A stretch of 64,000 nt of DNA from Ophiura sarsii (lineage: Eukaryota > Echinodermata > Ophiuroidea > Amphilepidida > Ophiuridae), in the NCBI GenBank assembly GCA_035610835.1, contig CM069458.1, positions 35,148,718-35,212,717 on the forward strand, given 5' to 3'. Made by a program: the position numbers and the translations under genes. Shown piece by piece: positions 57,591 to 64,000 of the stretch (positions within the stretch are counted from its first letter, which is position 1; each line of letters starts with the position of its first letter). The notes beneath the pieces are model-generated. The model saw nothing but the letters and a program-made list of their open reading frames with translations, ran no database searches and was not told the origin of the DNA.

Positions 57591-60500
57591 GAAAGACATC
57601 ACCTTAATCTTCTCCACAAAGAGTGTACATTTTAAATGGATTCCCTGAATGGGTGATCCCAGTCAAAATCTATACTTCCTGTGCGGAAGCATAAGGTTAT
57701 TTCCTCCATAGGTAGTGTATGGATTTCAAATAGAGTTGCCCACTCGACAGGGGACAGGAACAGTGACAAGGTGAAGATAAATAGCAGGAACAAACGAAGG
57801 AAAGAAAATCCAAACAGGGATCAGAATTGGATATAGAAAAGAGAAGACCTGTATTTGGTTTTAAAATACCTCATCCAAATAATAGTTATTTGAATAATAC
57901 GTCCGTCAATACTCAACTTCCTTTACTGTATAACTGTACAAGCGCCGCAATTACACACACATCTGAATCTTCCATCTGTCCAGGGGTGTATTTACGGTGT
58001 CTCGAGTATGCACGCGCGTTTATGTAAATGTGAATGACGCACCACAACGTCACCGTCTCATGGAAGGTAAATAGACTGTAGTCTTTGAGAAGGGAAAGAG
58101 ATGCAGCAAAAAGCCTCTCTAGCTCTTCAAATGAGAATAGGAGTTTAAAGGCGGACATTTTAAATTTCATAGGTTAACCTTATCCCTAACGCTAACCCTA
58201 ACCCACTCTACACTGCTTGGAAGACTCAAGGACAATCCTTTGAATCATTAATCTGTGGCAAATCGTTTGGGTCTACACAGAAACAGATTCAGTATTGAAA
58301 GACCCCGAGTACCCTTTTCTGTTGTTGCTTGCAGCAAATGTTGCTTGCAGCAACATTTGAAAAGTTAGGCGTAACACAATTCTAAGCATGCTAAAGTTTT
58401 CGCCATGCAATTTACATATTAGAGATATCACGCATTTAAATGGTGGTATGACATTTAGCACACCCTATATAAGTCTTGCGTCATCGCAAAAGCCTCAAGC
58501 CCTGAAAATATTCCTCAACGCTCAACCGATTTTATGAAAAACTTGCTTAGGCCTACTATTAAAACTTACCTTGGCATGCACAATGTTATTTCGTAAGCAA
58601 AAATTGTTTTATTGGCCTATGTACACTACGACGTGCCGTATTTTATGAACATGATGAATGGGAGCTCGAGAAAATGTACGTGACGTCAAAAATCAGGCAA
58701 ATTGTTCCGCTTGCTGATTGGTCAATGGTCAGCGGCAACGCTACCAAGCCAGTGGCATAAATGAGATTGGATCAAGACTATTCTTTTCTCATGTCTGAAG
58801 GCTGACAGCAAAATTGTTAACTTTATTTGTTGGGAGTGGCTGTTTTTAATAATAATTCAACCAGCATGCTTATATAGGCTTTTTAAGCCTGGCCCGAGCA
58901 ATTTGCTTGAGTCTGGTCCCTTCAGGACCCAAGCATGTGTCTGTACGGACCGACCGTGTAAACAAACAAACTTGATTTGATTTCAACCTCAGCGTTGGCC
59001 CCAGCGTTCGCCGCTTTCCCCAAAAGCGTCACCCAATACAGCTAGAGTGACATGGAGGAACATGATCGAATCGTCGGAAAAATGCTTTTCTGATCAAGCG
59101 TTGGTTTGTATTGTTCACGAGCGGTGTTTGAAAGCGCAAGCGTTGGAGCGTTGGTGGGGTATGTTCAGCGCTTTACGCTTTAATACTCTTAAGCTATGTG
59201 TAAATGTCAATTTAAGTCAAGTTGTTAAAGTCACACATCAAGTTTAAGGCGCCTGATAGCTATGAGTAAGATATTCATGATATCATGAATACCAAAAGCA
59301 AAAAAACAAACAATTCAATATTCACTTGAAGGGTGATGAGTTTGAATCCATTCATTAAATCACACCTTATGTAACAGGTTCTTAAATACTTTGGGATTAT
59401 ATCATTTGGTGATCATATATATTTTCACTTGCCAAAATAATAAAAAAGAGTTAAAATCTATCCTTTATTGTTGCCAATTGGCAGCTTTTGTAACAAAGCT
59501 GCCAATTGGCAGTTTTTGACCATTGTTGTTATTTTTTCTCGCCAACATTTGTTCTTAAATACAATGAGATTATATTATTTGGCAATACTTTGATTTTTCC
59601 TGGTCAAAATAATAGCAATCGTTAAAAACTGCTAATAGCAGCTTTTGTGACAAAAGCTGCCAATCCCTATTCCTTGTCATTTCATATAGCTATTCAAAAT
59701 TGAAATAATGCAAAATCATATAATCCCAAAGTATTTAAGATCCTTTGGTATTGATATTAAAGACGTGGTAATGATATTGACCCGTTTAATAGGCCTAGCT
59801 AATTTTGTACTTCAGGTTTTGTTAGAGTGTTACTAGGCTTCCAAATAATTATATTGGACTCAATTTTGTTATCTCATTTGTGTATGGTTAATATAATTAG
59901 TCTATTGATGCGAAGGATTCCCGATAAATTTCACCAATCCGAATTTCAGTGGCGGTGATGAGAGAATCTATATATAGTCTGTAGCATACGGCTTCCTATA
60001 TTAATTTTAAAAAATCACTTTGATATTTTTCTACTACAATAAGATACGGATGATTAAATAGGCCACTACTTTCATCTTTTTGTGCATTAGCGCTACCATC
60101 AATATTAAAAATTCATAATATATTTTCTGGTGTTGTCTATTGAAAAATTATATGTTTTGTTAGTTTGCCTAGCAACATGGTTCTGTAAGTATTGAACTTT
60201 GCTATATAGGTTAGGGTTATCAGTCAGTGGTAACTTGGATGTCTAGTAAGCGACATCACTTACTGACATTGTGCTATAATAATATTGGTGAGCTTGTCTA
60301 GTTCTATATTTTTTTAATAGTTTTTACTGCTTTTGTGTTTATAGCTGATGAAGGGTGGTATATCCACTTGAAACGTCGGTATTTATTGTTACGTTATATT
60401 GTATTGCACAGCTATTGTTATTGCTTGTCCCAGTGCATTTCCGTGTTATTGTTATTTTGTATTTCTCTGTTTTATTTCCCCACACCGAAGTTGGTATATT

Positions 60501-60660
60501 TTACTTTTATTCTTTGCATTTTACGTTTTCGAGATATCCTCTTGTATCCGTTTTCTGATACTTCGTGTGTATTTGTTCCTGGTTCCGTTGGATTCATCTT
60601 TTTACATTTTATACACTGTAATGTTTTGTATGATGAAATATACTTAACTGGACCACTTAC
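57591..60660. other. Stretch upstream of gene B with no recognised gene
   Basis: Searched for a signal-peptide/PAN exon like gene A exon 1 and found none. Holds an inverted repeat at about 59375-59745 (TTAAATACTTTGGGATTATA and complement, with internal GCCAATTGGCAGCTTTTGT palindromes) and the weak hammerhead-like motif near 60345. Confidence 0.5.
60345..60374 (+). ncRNA. Second hammerhead-like core (weaker)
   Basis: CTGATGA at 60345-60351 and GAAAC at 60370-60374, with GTGG/CCAC as a four-pair stem between them, then CGTCGG. The arrangement resembles ribozyme remnants of Penelope-like elements. The stem is short and bulged. Confidence 0.3.
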
Positions 60661-61015
60661 CCCTATTGATAATTATAATATTGAATGCTGTCTTATTAGA
60701 TTTGTGGGTATTGGTATTACATAGCATGGTCATTTACAATACAAAACAATTATATTAAGTCATTTAACATCAACTTAACCATTCTCGAAGCCATTTCGGA
60801 AAGTGATTGTTAGTAATTGTGATTGATTCAAAATTGTCAGAGAGGTGGGACTTATATATAAAAGCAATAGCTTAGCAGTTTAGAACATACTATTTGGTGA
60901 ATGTGATGTAATATACACTCTTACAATATCTATTTTGGATTATCATTCACTCATGTAAACTATTTTTACATTTACAGCGGCCATTTTGGTGGCCATCTTG
61001 GATTTAAAATATATG
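60660..61015. repeat. Copy of the 51.8-kb foldback end plus GGCCGCC unit
   Basis: GAATGCTGTCTTATTAGATT through AGCTTAGCAGTTTAGAACAT is the inverted counterpart of 51779-51965, followed by GCGGCCATTTTGGTGGCCAT. It abuts the LINE ORF1 fragment. Confidence 0.75.
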
Positions 61016-61049
61016 TTATCACAATGTAAATATACAAAATGCAAAATGC

Positions 61050-61522
61050 ATGAACATTGAGCGACAAAATACGCTTACTCAAGCTTATATCGCAAGGGAG
61101 AACTTGGTCCTGGTGGGAGTTGCAGAAGAGAAAGATCATAACGGTAAAGAAGATACAAAGAAAGTGTTTATCAAGTTCTTACAGGAACAATTACAAGTTG
61201 ATGGAAGCGAGATAGAGCTTCAAAGAGTTCACCGTTTGTTCACTAAGAAACCAGGTCCCAAGCCGATTAAAGTCAGATGCATGAGATACACAGACAAGGA
61301 AACCATCATCATGATCATGAAACAAGCCAACAGGCTACGGGGCAAGCCCCTGTCGATGTTCGACGATTATCCCCTGAAGATACGGGAGGCGAGGAGGATA
61401 CTACTCCCGCAGATAAAAACAGCAAGGCACAGGGAAAGAAGGCCATATTTAGCAAATCCGAGCCAGACAAGCTAATTGTTGATGGTCAAATAATAAGCTG
61501 TGACTGGAGTAAGCTTAAGTAG
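61050..61522 (+). pseudogene. L1-type LINE ORF1 fragment (RRM plus C-terminal domain)
   Basis: RNA-binding ORF1 protein of an L1/Tx1-type retrotransposon. It shows ARENLVLVGVAEE (RRM strand), VDGSEIELQRVHRL, KPIKVRCMRYTDKE, MFDDYPLKIREARR and, after a frameshift near 61425, SKSEPDKLIVDGQ. These match the order RRM then C-terminal domain in L1 ORF1. The N-terminal coiled coil is absent; transposon sequence of another family stands directly upstream. Broken copy. Confidence 0.85.
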
Positions 61523-63319
61523 AACCAAATTGCCTGAACTTTCTGTGGAATTTTTTCTCTGATTTTATGGAGTTTTCGTCAGTCTAAGCGTGAGCGTTTT
61601 GTACCCCACATATACCTGTGTTTCGAGGATTTGTCTTGCCTAGATTTTACTGCGGACTGCCTGAGACCTGATTGTCCTCAGAATATTTTGACAATGGATA
61701 TTGTACCAATGGATTTATGTTTTCAACTCTTATGTGGAAGCTTGTGAACAGATTCTCAAGAAACGATGCTAATGACTCAAGTCCATCGGATTCAATAGAC
61801 CATGACTTTATATGAATGTTCACCCCGGGATGTTCACTCTTCGGATTTGTTTTTGAATAAAGCTTCATTAAAAAAAAACATCTGTAATTTACGATAGAGC
61901 AGATTTCGACCTTTTTACTACTCAGTGACAATGTGCTAAGCACCACTCAGAATTTTCATTCAAAAAACACTTGGAATGATAGCAAAATACTGTTGACAAA
62001 ATCGTGTTTCTATGCAAGTATGGAGGAAATACGCCGTTTTAGCTTACCTGGATTTTACACTGAACTATGATCAAACAGGATTTAATTTTCTACGTGTTCA
62101 CACAGGTATGAATTATAAATTCAAAAACATTATTTCCATGTACATCTCGGGTGCATGTCTCGAACCATGTAAGCTCATATTTCTTTTCGCTGATACGCAC
62201 ATTTCTGGATTGTCAGATGATTTTCTGATGAGAACATTGTTGTATTCGGACTTTAATATCCACCATGTCTTCAATATTTGCAAGGCGAAATTTGATTTAT
62301 GTATTATCTAGTCCAAAAAATGGACTAAATCACCTTTTTCTAGTCTAGTTGTTTTAAAAATGTTTTAATGGTTTAAGAAATGACTCAATTTCTGTTGCTG
62401 TCTATTGTCCTTTATTGATAAAACATTGTAATTACAAAAACAAAACAAACAAACATAAAATCCCTAATTATTTGTATACATCTGGCGCTGCATGCCTGCA
62501 GTTGTGCGGCGCATACGATTCATGTCCGCAGCTCTTTTGACCAATTTCGGCCAGCTACTTTTATTTGTTGGTGCTGCGTTTAAATTCAGCGCAGTGCTAA
62601 GCGAGGAACTTGTTTTATTTTTATTTTCACCTTTTTTTTAATAATATTCTTTTCACTAAAACAAACTCATTTTTTTCGCTGAGAATCACGTCATTGCTAT
62701 GTTTTTTGAAATATGTGTGAATACTATGTGGATATACATGTACATTACACTTTTGGTTACGCATTGTATGAATATATTTGATCTTAAAAATACTAATTTA
62801 TGTACCAAGAAATATGTGGCCAATATTCGCGGTGTAATACTGTATATTGTTCTGTTTTACAACTTTCATTGTATGAATACTTCTACACATTATAACACTC
62901 AAGAGGATTATCACTTTATGAATATCATGTATGCTTATCAATCCGAACAGGTGCTTCGTATTTTGCATTGTTTAATATGGCTGCACGCCCCTCGATATGC
63001 TAGTTATTCTGGCTCATGGATTAATTGGTGCTATTTCTTTCATATGGAAATGTTCTGTACCGACGGACAGGTGGGCAGAAAGTATCACAGAATCAAGGCA
63101 TTTATTGTCACAATAGAAACTATTATAGCAATGAATGTAACAGGTTGAAGATTTACACATTTCCTTTGTGTAAGGGTAATAACTGCATTCCAGGTAGTCC
63201 TATGACAACAAATTATCTTTGCTTTCAGACCATGTACTATAGTGAGTGCGCACGTGGGTTAGCCTACCTGATTAACATAAGTTGGGATATGTGGTTTTGT
63301 AAACAAACCTTAGGGTGCA
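61523..63319 (+). other. Spacer between LINE ORF1 and endonuclease regions
   Basis: Either an unusually long ORF1-ORF2 spacer or sequence from two different insertions. A 149-codon open frame (62699-63148) shows no recognisable domain. A GTTGTGCGGCGCATACGA stretch near 62500 is more CpG-rich than the rest. Confidence 0.4.
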
Positions 63320-64000
63320 ATGGATAACAGTTCTGATATTAAAATTGTGACAATGAATTGCCGTGGTCTTGCAGATAAGAAAAAAAGATTTGATGTTTTA
63401 AATTATTTATATGAAAAAAATGGTATGATTTATTGTTTGCAAGATACCCATTTTTGATAATGATTTTAAAAGTCATCTGGACAAGGAATGGAGTGGGGAA
63501 TATTATTGTAGTTATCTTAGTAGTAGCAATTGTGTTCAATAAGAATTTCGATTACATTATTCATGATGTAAAAATTGACCCAAAAGGGAATTTTATTGTA
63601 ATTGATTTAAGCTTTAATGATAAGATATTTACTCTCTGTTCTTTGTATGGCCCAAATAAGGACACTCCAGACTTTTTCATAATATCAAAAAGGTCATAAA
63701 TGATTTTCAAAATACAAACTGTATTATTTGTGGGGACTGGAATTTAGTTATTCACCCTGGTTTAGATACAGAAAATTACGTTAACGTTAACAAACCCTAA
63801 AGCAAGAAAGGTGGCTTTAGAGTTAATTGATGACTTGAATTTAGTTGATCCCTGGAGATGTTATAATCCAAATGTCAAGCGATTTACTTGGCGACAACCC
63901 AATCCTTTGAAACAGAGCCGTTTAGATGTTTTCTTAATTTCAGAGGAACTTATGAACTTTGTTGAAAATACAGATATTTTGCCAGGCTATAGATCAGATC
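63320..64000 (+). pseudogene. L1/Tx1-type LINE ORF2, endonuclease domain, frameshifted, runs off the window
   Basis: Apurinic-like endonuclease/exonuclease/phosphatase domain: IVTMNCRGLADKKKR at the start, CLQDTHF (catalytic Gln/Asp region), SLYGPNKD, ICGDWNLVIHPGLDTENY and RFTWRQPNP with SRLDVFLIS, typical of L1/Tx1 elements. At least four frame changes (near 63453, 63533, 63680 and 63795) break it. The usual Glu in the LQ-E-T-H motif is Asp here. The reverse transcriptase would lie beyond the right edge. Confidence 0.9.

Noticed and set aside
62699..63148. 149-codon open frame between the LINE pieces
   Set aside because: No similarity to LINE proteins or other domains; composition is like the non-coding flank.

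Overview
The window looks like a piece of an invertebrate animal genome, most likely a deuterostome and perhaps an echinoderm. The coding signal is a set of short exons bounded by GT-AG splice sites on the minus strand. They encode animal extracellular and membrane modules: PAN/apple, thrombospondin type 1 (TSP1), fibrinogen C-terminal (FBG) and a DEG/ENaC sodium channel. Introns are AT-rich and packed with foldback elements, small DNA transposons, minisatellites and LINE debris. The species assignment is an inference from domain architecture and repeat style and is weak.

Three genes lie head to tail on the minus strand (read from high to low coordinates). Gene B (57476 to 50277) has a micro-exon, two TSP1 exons and three FBG exons ending in a stop codon; its 5' end was not found and probably lies to the right of the window. 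The DEG/ENaC channel gene (42684 to 16489) is complete: ten exons with matching splice phases add up to 2154 nt, or 717 residues. Gene A (14458 to beyond 5961) has a signal peptide plus PAN exon, a micro-exon, two TSP1 exons, three FBG exons and then another TSP1 exon in frame. Its 3' end was not found. A and B are paralogues that still align in parts of their introns, so a local duplication appears to have left a copy on each side of the channel gene.

The most unusual coding feature is a 537-nt exon in the channel gene (21275-21811). It adds about 179 residues at the position of the knuckle domain. It starts and ends in the same phase, so skipping it would give a frame-preserving channel of about 538 residues, close to the usual family size. 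The His of the N-terminal His-Gly gating motif also appears to be Ala.

The right end (61 to 64 kb, plus strand) carries decayed L1/Tx1-type LINE sequence: an ORF1 fragment and an endonuclease region with several frameshifts that runs off the window. A 5'-truncated LINE of another type (56723-57430) and a hAT-like element (56141-56474) sit in gene B introns with clear target-site duplications; the matching gene A intron shows the empty sites. Other repeats include TTAA-flanked small elements, a 1.1-kb mariner-like foldback, a pair of tRNA-like elements with TTAACCCTAACC ends, an LTR-like pair of 820-bp direct repeats at the left end, two hammerhead-ribozyme-like motifs and several minisatellites.

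How the genes might work together is speculation: the secreted PAN-TSP1-FBG proteins could be extracellular partners of the channel, as matrix proteins are for touch-sensing DEG/ENaC channels in nematodes. Nothing in the sequence proves this.
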